Origin: Nothopassalora personata
Lineage: Eukaryota; Ascomycota; Dothideomycetes; Mycosphaerellales; Mycosphaerellaceae
NCBI GenBank assembly: GCA_033816765.1
Contig: CM066295.1
Location: 2,542,001-2,606,000 of the forward strand
DNA length: 64,000 nucleotides
Direction of reading: 5' to 3'
Below are positions 20,092 to 31,777 of the stretch, piece by piece. The notes under the pieces were generated by a model. The model was not told where the DNA came from. It did no database searches and saw nothing but the letters and a program-made list of their open reading frames with translations. Numbering within the stretch: position 1 is the stretch's first letter; every line of letters starts with the position of its first letter. The position numbers and the translations under genes are program-made.

Positions 20092-21090
20092 CTAGGCAGA
20101 TTTCGAGAGAAAGCTCTCGCATTCTTGGTATGCATTCTCTTCGCGAATCATTGCGTTGAACTCGCGGCTAACTATGTTCTTTTTCTTGCAGTTCCTTGCA
20201 TAATGGCCTTGCTCGCCACATACGTAGCAGGTGGAACCTTTGCTCTTCAGCCCCCTTCCTGTCCTACGTTCCGTTACGTCCAATTCCATTGGGTCTCCGT
20301 AACCATTAGGGTCCTGACTTCTGGCCTTGAAGCCCCCTCTTCCGCCCGCGGCGGGTCTCTGGTATCCAGGCTGTACGTGTCGGTCGTACCTCAACTCCTG
20401 GAGCCTTTCGTCGATCTCCTTTGCTGCCTTGATCATCGCCCCTAGCGTAACGACGCTGGCGTTTCGGGATAGTTCGGCTTTGACGTTGTCTTTCAGCCCG
20501 AGGTAGAACTGCGATCGCAAAGCTGCGTCGTTCCATTCCAGGTCGGCGGCATATCCTTGGAATTCTGAGGCGTACAGCGCTACAGAAGTAGTCTGTCGAA
20601 GTTGTCGGATATGTCGGTCGGCGTATACCTCCTCATTTGGTATCCCGTATAGATCATCGAGTTTCGTCTCAAACTCGTCGTAGTCGTGGAAAATTTTTCG
20701 AGTTTCCGTTTTCGGTGTTTCTCCCTCGCCCTGGTTGTGTAGCCAGTCCTTGAGGTATGGTCGGAATCCTCTAGCTGCCTTTCCTCGTAGGAAGGATGCG
20801 GCGTACAAGACCTTGCTGGCCTCGCCTTGAAACTGGTGTGCGTTGAAGTGAAGGTACAACTGAACCTGCAGTTGAAAAGCCTCCAGTTTGTCCTTGGTCC
20901 CGTCGAACGTCTCCGGCGTAGACACCTTAGGTGCACGGTGGTGGTCCAATGGGTTCAGCATACCCATAGGAGTGTTGTTGTTCTTGCTGCTTCCTGTAAT
21001 CGACATTTCGCTCATTCGTTCCGTGATGCCAGTTGACTGTGGCTGTTGTCGTGACGGACTCCGGGTAGCGTCTCTCCCAGACATATGCAA
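20092..21090 (-). CDS. Gag protein of the non-autonomous LTR element
   Basis: 332 residues, intact. A Ser/Gln-rich N-terminus is followed by a Ty3/Gypsy-type Gag (retrotransposon gag) domain: TPETFDGTKDKLEAFQLQVQ, ASFLRGKAARGFRPYLKDWL, FETKLDDLYG, LRQTTSVALYASEFQGYAAD and LRSQFYLGLKDNVKAELSRN. Then comes a basic Gly-rich linker, the block DPMELDVTERR, and a CCHC zinc knuckle CYVCGEQGHYARNC near residue 290. It ends shortly after with no pol reading frame behind it. Gag forms the virus-like particle that packages element RNA. The MELDVT...zinc-knuckle...KKNIV order is shared with the RIP-damaged Gag at 62943-63257, which shows the two elements are relatives. Confidence 0.93.
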   Translation of the reverse strand: MHMSGRDATRSPSRQQPQSTGITERMSEMSITGSSKNNNTPMGMLNPLDHHRAPKVSTPETFDGTKDKLEAFQLQVQLYLHFNAHQFQGEASKVLYAASFLRGKAARGFRPYLKDWLHNQGEGETPKTETRKIFHDYDEFETKLDDLYGIPNEEVYADRHIRQLRQTTSVALYASEFQGYAADLEWNDAALRSQFYLGLKDNVKAELSRNASVVTLGAMIKAAKEIDERLQELRYDRHVQPGYQRPAAGGRGGFKARSQDPNGYGDPMELDVTERRTGRGLKSKGSTCYVCGEQGHYARNCKKKNIVSREFNAMIREENAYQECESFLSKSA

Positions 21091-21116
21091 AGGGCCCTGG
21101 TGGTGGTGCTCAAAGT

Positions 21117-21446
21117 TGTTAGGAACCGCTGTACGTTATCACAACTCGGGCTTGGATCTTTGCAGGGATGTCTCAATCAGTTATGAAGGTAGTGGTTCCA
21201 AACAGTATATGGTGTATACTTAAAATGAGTTGAGCACGAGGCTCCTATCTATACTCGTAAAGAAGCGTCGTCTATATAGTGCCATGTCTTGGCGTGACTG
21301 ATCAGTCGGATCAGTTGATCTGTCCTGCTCTCTCTGCTCTGTTACAGAGCACGCAGATCGGAGAGAGCACCCTGCATATCGGATCCTTCCACTAGTGTGT
21401 AGGCATCGATTGGTTGGCTGGAGCTTCTCCGGATCGATCCGTAACA
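21117..21446 (-). repeat. Right (5') LTR of the 2.4-kb element
   Basis: 330 bp, followed by the TTAAG target duplication. It carries the promoter for the minus-strand gag by position. Confidence 0.95.
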
Positions 21447-23784
21447 TTAAGGTCCTTCTATCGCTTTAGTTTAGGGGGTAGTGTGTTCCCTATTCCGGAT
21501 GTTTTAGACGATGTAGTTAAGGTATTACTCTCTTAAGGTCCCTTCGAGAGAGTAGCTAAGACTTTAATCCTCTTAATAGTAAGAATCGAGTATACTCGTT
21601 CTTCGTCGTACCTCGGTTTCTTGTTCTAATGGATTGTGTCGTAGATATCCTTAGAGTCTAGAGTTTTAGGTCTAGGTCTAATTAATCCTCTTAACTTATA
21701 TGTATCCCCTAGAGGAACGAATAGTCTAAACAGCTAGAGTTGGGTTTCTGGACCTATTTGCGGATCTAGTTACAAAGTTTAGGGGTATATCTATTAATGA
21801 TTAAATTTCGATTCCCTTATTTCAATCGGATTATTATATAGGATTTCCTTATCTACCTCTTCTTAAGGTATACTGTCCCCCACCCCCTAAGCTTAAGGGG
21901 TAGTCGAAAGGTTAATTGTTAATAGGAATTCCTTAAAATGTCCCTTATAGGCTAGCCTTAGAGGTTCTACGTTACATAGAAGTCTCTCGTTGTCTTAAAT
22001 AGCTAGTCCGAGGTTAACGTCGTACAGGCCCTCGTACCTTAACTTCTTATTAAAGGTAACATCCCTAGATCTTATAACTTGTCTATAGGATAGTATCTAG
22101 ATTCGGTAGATGTTATAACCTTCAAATCTAACTAAGTAACCGATATAGCATCGAGAATCCATTTTATAGGCGCGTGGGCGTTCTTTCTTATTCGTCTTAT
22201 AAGCGTATGCCCTAGAACCTATTTTATAGATGTGAGTAAGGCTTAGCTTAATGCCCGTAGCTACTTTAAATGGGGTCCTCTAGCCTAACTTCTTAGATGG
22301 TGTTCTGTTTATAAGGTAAGTAGCTGTTATAACGATCTTAGGCTATAGGTTTAAAGGTAGGCCTACTAACAATGTTAATGCCCTAGTAGTAATAATTAAG
22401 TGCTTTCCGGATATTTCTACTAGGTCCTAAGCGGGCACATAGGGGGCAGTTAGTTTCTAAGTAACCCCGTCTCTTAGCAGTTAAGACTTAAATACTACCC
22501 CGTAGGCCTTGTCGTTATCTAAATACAGTACAGTAAGTGACCTTCCAAAGGATTGAATGAACCTTGTAAGTTCTAGATATGCCTCTATTACGTTCTCCTA
22601 GGTTCTTCGAGGAAAATTCCAGTTAAATTAAAGTCCTGTATCCTTATTGCTAGTATAGAAGGTATATCGGTCCCTATTGTACCCTACATCGAATTCTATA
22701 AGGTTAATTAAGATGTCCTTAAGTATCGACGGAGGTTGTATCTTGATCCTAGACCTTCGAGATATCCTCTTATGTCCTTTTAAGAGGGCACAAGATTCGT
22801 ACTCGTTAGTTTTAGGTGGTTCCTCTAATCCTACAATCTTAATGCCCTTTACTACGTCTTATAGGTGCATTATACGCTCTAGCCTAGGGTGTCTAAGGAC
22901 CTTATAGTAGTTCTTTATTGTCCTTAGTACTGTAGGTAGGGGCATACGGCTCCTAGCTATTGCTACGCTCCTTAATTGTTATTTTAGAGCCTCTACAACT
23001 GAAAGTAGGGTACTATCTTCGGATATAGGCCACTTAGTAATCGTTATAGGGTCTCCTTTTGCTAGAGTATCTATATTTAGGTATAGTAGATCCCCTAATC
23101 TATAGACCTTTACTACCCTAGTATTGTTTCTATTATACTAAATATCTATACGCTCGTCTAAGAATAGACCTTTCTTTCGCATTTAAGGGAGTGAGATAAT
23201 ATTACAGTAAAATCCTAGAATGTAGAGGGTATTCTTAAGGTTTAAGGTAACTAGGTGTCTATCTAGTGACTTAATACGGACCTTTACGGTACCCTTAACT
23301 ACTCCTCGAAGGGTAGTAGCCGCTACGTAGACTAGTGTATCCTTAGGGATTAATTCTAGGGTGAATTCGGCCTTCGTAGGTTCATTAATTATGTGTACGT
23401 TAGACCCCCTATCTAGTAGCTAGGAGTCCTCCTCCGATAAGTTATTAGAGGAGTATACTCCCTAGGTCTTAATTGCGCGTAGTCCGTATAACCCTCTAGG
23501 TCTCGAATCCGTTCCCTCTGTTCTTTAGTCTTTATTAGAGTTAGACTAAAGATCCTTTATAAGTTTAAGGGCCTTAGGATCCTTATATCTACTTGCCTAG
23601 CGCTTATAGAATTGAGGATTGTCCCTTAGATACTTGCGGTAGGTCTTTAGCTAACCTTTCTAGGTATTGTCTATACTTTCCTAGGGTAGTCGTAAGTTAT
23701 AATTAACGATATTGCATTTTCTAAGGAATAGGCCCGCTTTATTAGGAGGTTTTCTAGTCATTTTAGCACATGTTCGCCTTAGGC

Positions 23785-23946
23785 TATTACGGGTAAATGA
23801 CGTATATACTGAAGTTCTATAAAGTTTATAATAAGTTCGATATGGAAGAAAGGGGAAGTTATAGGCTGTCCGAAGAAAAGGTGTCGGAAAGTAACCCGAA
23901 CGTACAGGCGTAGCCTATACTAAGAAATAGGGGCCCGCCCCTTACA
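23785..23946 (-). repeat. Left LTR of Gypsy element
   Basis: 162 bp, TATTACGGG (a TG to TA change of TGTTACGGG) to CCCTTACA. It matches 30424-30585 with only transition differences. Confidence 0.9.
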
Positions 23947-24137
23947 CTACCCCCCCCCTTTCCTCCTCCGCCGCCCCTAGCTATAGCTCCGCCCTAGAGC
24001 CCATTGTCCTAGGTAGTCTCGTTAGGCTCGCAATAGGAAGTGCCCGAGCTTCTCTTCCTTATTATCTAGCCCCGCCGACGCCGAGAGGAAGTATTATTAC
24101 CTAGGTAAGTGTAAGGTTTACTATTGTCTATTAAGTG

Positions 24138-24190
24138 ACAATAGCTATTATTACATGTGAACAATAGCTATTGTTACATATGAACAATAG
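24138..24190. repeat. 23-bp tandem repeat with internal palindrome
   Basis: Two full units plus a third partial unit of ACAATAGCTATTRTTACATR TGA occur, containing the 16-bp palindrome AACAATAGCTATTGTT. The related Gypsy copy has one equivalent at about 55489-55520. It lies in the 3' untranslated part of the element. Confidence 0.75.
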
Positions 24191-27100
24191 GAGCGTAGAA
24201 CATATCTCTAGGTTCTCGCTCTCTTTTTTCTTTTCTTTCTTTTCCTTATTACCTACCGTACGCGTAAGTCGCCCCCCTCCCCCTAGCTAAGCGTCTCTAG
24301 CCTTAGGGGCATATTCGCGTATCTTATACCTATCGCTTAGGGAGACGACACTTTCCCTACGGGTTCCGATAGATACTAATAGTATAGCGTGAATAGAAAC
24401 CACCACTACTATATCTTCTATTAACACTATTAGGTGAGTCCGAATGAATTCCTATGGAGACCTAAACATTCTAACCGGAGCCTAGCATAAAATGTCCTAA
24501 CGCCGCATCTACTGCGTCCCCTACGCCTCTACTAGCGTAGACTACGTCTCCTAGTATATAAGTACCGGTCCTCGTCCTATTCTTATCGGGGTCCGCTAAT
24601 TGCCGTTAGGGCGTAACCGCGCGCGCCTACTAGGCCTACAACACTAATCGTAAGCATTGCGAGGACATGTATGTACCGCGCGGACCCCGAGGGAAAACCA
24701 TCGCTAACCGCGCGTTTTAGGCCGGAGCTCGCCTACGCCGCCTATACTAAGTAGACCCGCGCTACTAACTAGAACCGCGCGTAAGCATCCTCCCTAGCGT
24801 CCTCCGCCACTTTTCTACCGGCTAACGGTCTTTTAGCGACGACGCCCGTACTAAGCTCCGCGCCGTCCTTAAAGCCTAGAAGGCTTTAAAGCCTCTCTAG
24901 CGTGCTAGTATGCTCTCCCGGTAAGTTTCTACGGCCTCCGCCTCTTTATACACGCTTACCGAATCTTTTAGTACGGTCGCCGCTAAGGTTATAGGTACTA
25001 TAGCTAATGCTTAGCTCACCTTTAGGTAGACGTATGTACTACGGGCCCCGTTATAAAACTATCGCTAACCGATCTCTTAGTCCCGGGGGCGCCCTACGCG
25101 ACCTCTAGCTAGGCTAGCGCCGCGTGCGTTAGGTCTTAGCCTCTACTAACTAGCCTTCGGGCACCCTCGTCTTTCGCGCGGGCCGCGACCGGGCTATTAT
25201 AGCATGTAGCTATCTCGAAAGGGATCGGGCTCCGCTACTTTTGCGGCGGACGCCTCTAAAATGAAACGCTCTTAAACTTACCTATACCTTCTCACTTCTC
25301 TCTATCTCCTAAAAAGACTCCCTAACCTAAAAGAACGCCTACCTTTTCCTAAACGCCTGTATCTACGCTAAATCCCTAGTAATCCTTACCTTTTCGCCTT
25401 CTCCCCCTTCTATTCGTATCCTATGCCTCCTTCGGTCCGTTATGCGTTATTAGGTTACTATATCTCCTCTCGAAGTTATCTGCGGCTACGGTGTCCGCGA
25501 GGTACCCTAATAGTTCCTATGTAGGCTTATAGTATCCGGTCTATTTTACTAGGACTTCGCGTACTCGGCCTCTACCTCTAATCTTAGTTCTAGCGTAAAG
25601 GATCTCTTCTACCTACTACTCTTCGTAAGACTCAATTATAATAGGGTCCGGCTATTTATTATCGATCTCCTATCTAGGTAAGGGGTCTTAGCTTACAGGT
25701 CGCAGTAAGTTAGGATAGAAGACCGGGTAGATCCCGTCGGGGATCCTAGACAAGCGTATAGATAACGGTAAGATCACTTCTACTACCGTATACTTCGCGT
25801 GTCTATAGTCGAGGCTCTTCTTTAGTCGTATAGTAACATAGTTGCGTAGATCTAGCTAAACTTTATCGCCTACACGATAGATTAGTACGGGCTTCCTATC
25901 CCGGTTAGCGTAGTCCTCCTATTTTTAGGCGGCTTTAGCTATACTCGCCTAACATAGGTCCGTGATCTTTTGCATCCTTTCTACGAATAGCGTTACCCGT
26001 TGCGCGGCGTCTAACTAAGAGGTCTCTAGATCCGGTTATAACTAAACGGGTAATAGTGCCTCGTATCCGTGTACCGCGAAGAAAGGGCTTATTCCTAGCC
26101 TAGCGTAATACCGCGCGTTTAGAGCAAGTTGCGCCGTAGGGAGCTAGCGTTTCTAGTCGGACTGCTTATAGTTAATATAGTTACGAAGGTAAGCCTAGAC
26201 TTCCTAGTTTAACCGTTCCGGGCCTCCGTCGGTTTATGGGTAGTAGGCGGAGCTAAGCCTCTGTTTTATACCGGTTAAACGACAGAAGGTCCTCTAGAAG
26301 GTACTCGTCTAGTTAGTACCCCGGTTACTCGTAATAGCTTAAGGGAGGCCGTAGTATCTTACCTAGTAGTCTAAGAACCTTTTAGCGTAGTCCTCGGCTT
26401 TTATAGTAGGCATCGCTTCTAAAACGACGGTCTTACTTAGTCGATCCTTAATTACCTAGAGGTAAGTGTTCCCTTACGACTCGGGCATGTCCGTTATAAA
26501 ATCTATCGAGATCTCCTAGAAGAATCGGTCGGGGACCGGTAAGGGTTGTAGGAGGCCGTGTTTTTACTCTCTCTACACCTTATTCCTACCGTAGTGGTTA
26601 TAGTTCCTTAAGAACTGCCTTACGTACTTAGACTATAGGGGCTAGTAGAAGTTGCGACTTAGTATCGATGCCGTAGAGTCCCGGCTAGGGTAGCCGTATA
26701 CCGGTGAATCGTGCATAGATTAGATTAGCTTAGTTCGAAGGGTGTCGTTCTATAGAATCGCTATGTCCGCCTTCTTATAGTCGGACTCCGTAAAACTAGG
26801 AGCTCTAGGTACCTAAATCCTACCGCGGTAGCGAAGATACCCGTTACGGTCAATACTATAGTTACCTACTTGTACCTTAAGTTTCACCTCGCTAGGAAGT
26901 GAACGCGCTCCTACCTTAATCGCGCGGTATACCGCTTAGAACGTACTATCCTTCTCGATAGTTCTTTCCTAGAGGTCGTTTAGCTCTTAGTCTTAGAAGG
27001 GTCCCTATAGTACGCCCGGTAAATCCGCCTCTTCTATAGTGGATAGTCCTTCGAACTACGTAGCTAAGATTCGTACTAACGAAACCTTTATAGTCGAGCT

Positions 27101-30100
27101 AACGTCTACTACCTTCGAGCCCGGCTAATTCTTTACGATGTCCGGTTTAAGAAACCTACGATACCGTAATAACTTGTCGTCCTACCTAAGCGTGTCTTAC
27201 TCCCTTCGAGAAAGGGCGTCCGGTACAATCGCCTCGGTACCCGGCCTATATACTAGTAAAAACTAGAATTTTGTAACTTCCTTAACCTACCGGATCTACC
27301 GTTCGGAAAGCTATCTCTTCGTTATAAAGTATTCTAGGTTCTTGTAGTCCGTCTAGATTATAAAGGGCCTATATGTTTTTAACTCGGGAGCCTATTCTTT
27401 AAGATAGGATACTACCGCGAGCATCTCCTTATCGTAAATGTCGTAGTTAATCTCAGCCTTATTAAGCTTCTTCGAGTAGAATCCTACTAGTTTCACGACT
27501 CCGTCCTTTTCTTATAGGAGGGCGCCTCCTAGCGTAAAGCCGCTATAGTCCGTCTCTAAAAAGGTAGGGAGCTCCGGTTTCTAGTAGGCTAAAACTGGTG
27601 CTTTGTAGTACTTATCCTTTAGGGACTTAAACGCATTAGCCTAACGATCTCCCTAGGAAAACACCTTATTCTTACCGGTTAGCGACGTTAAGGGCTCGGC
27701 GAGCTTCGAATAGTTTAGAATAAACATCCGGTAGTAGTTCGCGAAGCCTAAGAAACGCCGTACTTCCTTCTAGGTAACTGGTGCCTTCTAGTCCTTTACT
27801 ACTGCTACCTTCTTGGGGTCGGGTCCTACTCCTATCCCGTCGGCATATATAATAAACCCGAGGTACTTAACCTTCTTCTATACGAACTTATACTTCCCTA
27901 GATCTAGGAAAAGGCCTCCGTTCTAAAGCTTCTAGAGCACGATGCGAACCTTCTAGAAATAGTTCTTTTTTGTTCCGTCGGAGTAAATAACGACGTCGTT
28001 AGCGTAGGCCGAGGTAAAGTCGTCTAGGTAGTCCCGTAATAAACTGTTAATGTACCGCTAGAATGTTATAGGGGCCCCGGATAAACCGAACGGACATACT
28101 AGCTACTCCTATAAACCGAATCTAGTTCGAAAAGCCGTCTTATACTCTTCGCCTCGGGCTATCCGAAGGTGGTAGAATGCGGTAATAACGTTAACCTTCG
28201 TAATCTATCTAGCGCCCGTTAGGTTACGAATAGTTTCCGGGATTAATAGTAGCGGATAACGGTCCTACTTAGTAATCGAGTTTAATGCTCTATAATTATA
28301 GTAGAACCTAAGTCCTCCCCTAGGCTTCCTTACGAACAAGACGGGAGCCGCCGCTTCTAAGGTAGAAGGGCGAATATAACCCTTACGCTACAGTTCCGTT
28401 AGTGACTTCCGGAGGATAAGTAGCTCGTCTTTAGACATGCTATAGAGCGGTCCCTATAGCAATGGTTCCGGGCTTCCGTCGGCTTTCGTCCGTATCTCGA
28501 TCTTATAGTTAAGGTCGCCGCGGTGCGGAGCTAGCTTATCGGCTTCCCTAGTAGAAACAGCGGTAACATATCCTAAAGTTCTAGAGGTAAGCCCTTCTTA
28601 AGTTCCTCTCGCGTAGGTGGCTCCTTCTTATTAAGGGCTTTCTTAATATCTTCTACGGTTATAGCGGTAATCGTAGCGAAACGCTTACCCGATTCGTGTT
28701 CTTCGTAGTTACGTCCTTTGGGTACCTATTTCCTTACTAAGCTATAGTAGTACCGGCGCTTTTTAGGCGTAGTCCGGATCTAGTTATGCGCCTTCTACGG
28801 GTTCCCTAGGATTATAGGGAAGCCTAGATTAGGCACGACGTAAGCATAAACTACCTAGTAGATCCCGGCAGTTTCTATACGGAAGGCGACTACTCCTTCG
28901 ATCGAGTTCCGTATCGCCTTCGTAAACCCTGTAGCCTTGCGGCTCTCGTTACTAACATACGTAAGACCGAGGCCTTTCGCTAGGTCTCCGTTAATTATAG
29001 CGTAGCATATGCATCCTTTATCGATAAGGGTAAACGTTCCGTAACTTTCGTTTAGGAGTACGTCGGTATATATAAGATTCCTATTTATAGAACTCTTAAC
29101 TGCGTTCTACCCCTTTACTAGTGCTTCTTTATCTCCTAGTTCTAGCTTTCGACTAGGAGCTAGTCTTTTCCTATCTCTTCGGGATCCGACTTAAACCCGT
29201 CGTCCTCTAGGATTGGCGCGACTAAGGCCGCATTAATCCTAGTAGGGTTAACTACTACGGCGTACGGGCATTCCTTTACTCAATGTCTGCTCGCTCTATA
29301 GCGGAAGTAGAGCTATTCTTAGCGCCTACGATCCCTCTCCGTAGTATCTATCTATTTTACTCTCTACCTCCCTTTGTCCTCCTTCCGATCTCTACGACTT
29401 CTAGAGCGGCCTCCGCTTATCCGGGTTAGTGCTATAATAGTGTTACTATCGGCATTAACCTAGCTACTAGCCGTTCTCGTAAAAGAACGGGTAGTAACTA
29501 TAGCGGTCGCACTAGAGTCCTTATTATTGTCCTTCTACCTCTTATAGGCTATTTTAAACTAGTCCGTGTCCTCGAGGTTAGTTATAATCCGTTCGACCTC
29601 CCCCGTAAACTCGTAGTAGTCCTCCTTCTTCGGCATAGCCGCCGTGTATATCCGAACGGGGTTCGAGAAGGTGTTGCGTAAGTAACTAATCTTCGCGTCG
29701 TCGCTCTAGTTCTCTCCGCCGGCGCTTAGTAGGAGTCCGTCGAATTTTATCTAGTAATCGTACTAAGGTTAACCGTTTGTATATTTAATCTTAGTAAGCT
29801 ACTCTAGGGCCTTAGCGCGCTCGTTGCTATTACCGAAGACTTTATTAAGTTACGTAAAGAAAGTAACGGGGTCCTTCCTAAGTTTGCCGTCTCCCTTATC
29901 CTAGAAGTGCCGCATCCTAGTACGCTCCCTCGCTAGTAAGGTGTCGTTAATCGCGTCCTAGTAATACTCCTTAGAGAGCGTCGGTTTTAGGGCGGATCGC
30001 ACCCTAAAAGAGCTCTTTAACCTTAAGAAGTAATCGCGGAATGTCTCTACCTTACCGTCCTAGGAAGGGGGGTTCTAACCTCTAGGACCCGACGGTTCTT

Positions 30101-30423
30101 CTCCGGTACGCGGCGAGGGCGCGGCGGCGTTTAGCGTCTATAGTAGCTGTCTTATTAGGTCACTAGTAGTCGTCTCATTTTAAACTAGTAGCGAGACTAT
30201 AGGTGTTAACTAACGTCGAGCGTCTTCCGATTCTTTTAAAGCGGCGCGCGTCGCAATTAACTCGGCTTACATCTCTTCCTATCGCTAGTACAGTTACTAG
30301 AGCATAAGTTGGAAGTTTTTATTCGGGGTACTAGTCCCGGGGTTCTCGCTACCCGGCGACGTTATCACGTATCCCGTCTCTTTAATAGTAGGTGCCTAGC
30401 TAATTCGAATGGATCGAACTTAA

Positions 30424-30585
30424 TGTTACGGGTGAACGACGTATATACTAAAGTTCTATAAAGTTTGTAATAAGTTCGATATAGAAGAAAGGGGAAGTTA
30501 TAGGCTGTCCGAAGAAAAGGTGTCGGAAAGCAATCCAAACGTATAGGCGTAGCCTATGCTAAGAAATAGGGGCCCGCCCCTTACA
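30424..30585 (-). repeat. Right (5') LTR of Gypsy element
   Basis: 162 bp, TGTTACGGG to CCCTTACA, followed by the TAGGC duplication. Confidence 0.9.
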
Positions 30586-31512
30586 TAGGCGATCCCTCGT
30601 TGTCTTTTCTAGGGAATAACTAGTGGTCTGTTAATCCCCTAATGTAGCAAATAAGATGCTCTTCTTAGTATTGCTATTTGCCTTGTACTTGCTAGGGTTC
30701 CTTCTAGTAAACTTAAGACACCTCTAAATAGCGTCTTTAAGGTTACTACTTAATTCCGCAATAATTCTACCTTTAGCTATATCGATAGTGTCCTTAATTA
30801 TGCGGCATAGGTTATCTTTTATGTATAGGGTAAGTAGATAGCCCCTCTATCTAAGCTTTCGGTTAAGCTCGAGCTACTTTATAAGAAATTAGTCAATATT
30901 CTTACTCTTAGGTCCCTTTATAAGCTTATTGTGTTAGCTCTAAAGAATCACCCTTCTACTCTTAGTCTTAGGCTCTAGTTTAGCTTTAATATATGTCCAC
31001 TAAGTAGAGAGGGTATCTAGTCGGCTAAGAAGGTCGTTAAGGTACATTTGTAGAATGGTCCTCTCGAAGTAGGATTTTAGGGAGCGTTTACGAGTTACAA
31101 AGTCCTCGTATTCTTTCTTCTAATCCCTATATATCGCATACCGGAGGTTGTACGATGTGCTAATTCTGCTAAATAGGGTCTATGCAGCTGCATTATCGTC
31201 TTTAGTAGGAGGGTTTAGTAGAGGGTCTATAACTAGTTCCTAAGGTTTAGGCAATAGATTAAGATCTATTTCCTAGGTTATCGTACCGTCCTATAACTTC
31301 CCTTCTATATACTTCCACAAGTCCATTCTAACTGCTTTAGCCTAAGTCTAAAGGTAGAAGTCATTAAACATAGAGGGATTATAGCAGTTTAGTTCCTTTA
31401 TTATCGTAGCGGACGGGTAGTCCTAAAGGTATTGCCTAAGGTCTATTATATACCTCGATTAGGTCTAATAGATATGTACAATTCCGAATAGAGACCCTAA
31501 GTTGCTTAACTC

Positions 31513-31523
31513 GGGCTTATAAC
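31513..31523 (-). other. Copia primer-binding site, half-tRNA initiator-Met type
   Basis: Directly after the LTR on the minus strand the sequence reads GTTATAAGCCC. Undoing one TG to TA change gives GTTATGAGCCC, complementary to the anticodon region of fungal initiator tRNA-Met (GGGCTCATAAC). Drosophila copia primes from such an internal tRNA fragment. Confidence 0.65.
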
Positions 31524-31772
31524 TATAAAACTAGTAGAGATAGAAGTTTGGAACTAGGGTATTAAGTCTAGAAATTAGGGTATAAAAAACTATGTTTATT
31601 ATAAGTAGTAGCACCCTTAAGGTGCTTATATAAGTCTTCTTTTGATAAGAGGCCCTCAATCCCTGTAATTCAGGTGCCTAATCTCATTTCCTAAGAACAA
31701 GTAATTACTACACTCAATCAGGTTATGTCACCCTCAAAACCTGCTACCCATGCATCATCCTGGCGCTTTACA
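31524..31772 (-). repeat. Right (5') LTR of the Copia element
   Basis: 249 bp, TATAAAAC (from TGTGAAAC) to CTTTACA. Differing sites up to 31610 are mutated; sites from 31622 to the outer end keep CpA/TpG. Confidence 0.92.
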
Positions 31773-31777
31773 CTCTC

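Larger units (their letters stand above)
19026..21446 (-). mobile_element. Non-autonomous gag-only LTR retrotransposon, young
   Basis: This is a 2421-bp element with 330-bp LTRs (19026-19355, 21117-21446) that differ at one position, flanked by the duplication TTAAG (19021-19025, 21447-21451). It encodes a Gag protein on the minus strand and a separate ORF on the plus strand. A purine-rich tract (AAAGGGGGGATGG on the minus strand) adjoins the left LTR, confirming minus as the sense strand. There is no protease, reverse transcriptase, RNase H or integrase, so movement must depend on a relative. The Gypsy element at 56711-64000 carries a related Gag and the same antisense ORF and represents that type. 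It shows no RIP, unlike the Copia host sequence around it, so it arrived after the RIP episode. Confidence 0.92.
23785..30585 (-). mobile_element. Ty3/Gypsy LTR retrotransposon, RIP-mutated, nested in the Copia element
   Basis: 6801 bp with 162-bp LTRs (23785-23946 and 30424-30585) and duplication TAGGC (23780-23784 and 30586-30590). On the minus strand a polypurine tract (GGAAAGGGGGGGGG) adjoins the left LTR. A reverse transcriptase is readable through scattered stops near 27840-28110 (minus): GAPITFQRYINSLLRDYLDD, YANDVVIYSDGT (YADD-type box), and further on ADGIGVGPDPKKVAVVKDWK. gag is expected around 29300-30400 and integrase around 25900-27000 on the minus strand. Between the left LTR and pol lie about 1.4 kb of non-coding sequence with a 23-bp tandem repeat. 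All protein parts are broken by CpA to TpA changes. The copy at 55027 is the same family. Confidence 0.88.
15804..31772 (-). mobile_element. Copia-type LTR retrotransposon, RIP-mutated, with three nested insertions
   Basis: Two 249-bp LTRs (15804-16052 and 31524-31772) are flanked by the 5-bp duplication CTCTC (15799-15803 and 31773-31777). On the minus strand a primer-binding site follows the right-hand LTR and a purine run (AAGGGGGTG) precedes the left-hand LTR, so the coding strand is minus. The reverse transcriptase core is still readable on the minus strand near 18250-18290 as FFYVDNICF (Copia YVDD-type motif with the last Asp changed). Removing the nested solo LTR, the 2.4-kb element and the Gypsy element together with one copy of each duplication leaves about 6.5 kb. 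Nearly every CpA/TpG is converted to TpA and stops are everywhere, so it is dead. gag lies towards the right LTR, RT/RNase H towards the left. Confidence 0.9.

Noticed and set aside
22677..22907. Plus-strand frame in the Copia element
   Set aside because: It is antisense to the RIP-mutated pol; a chance opening.
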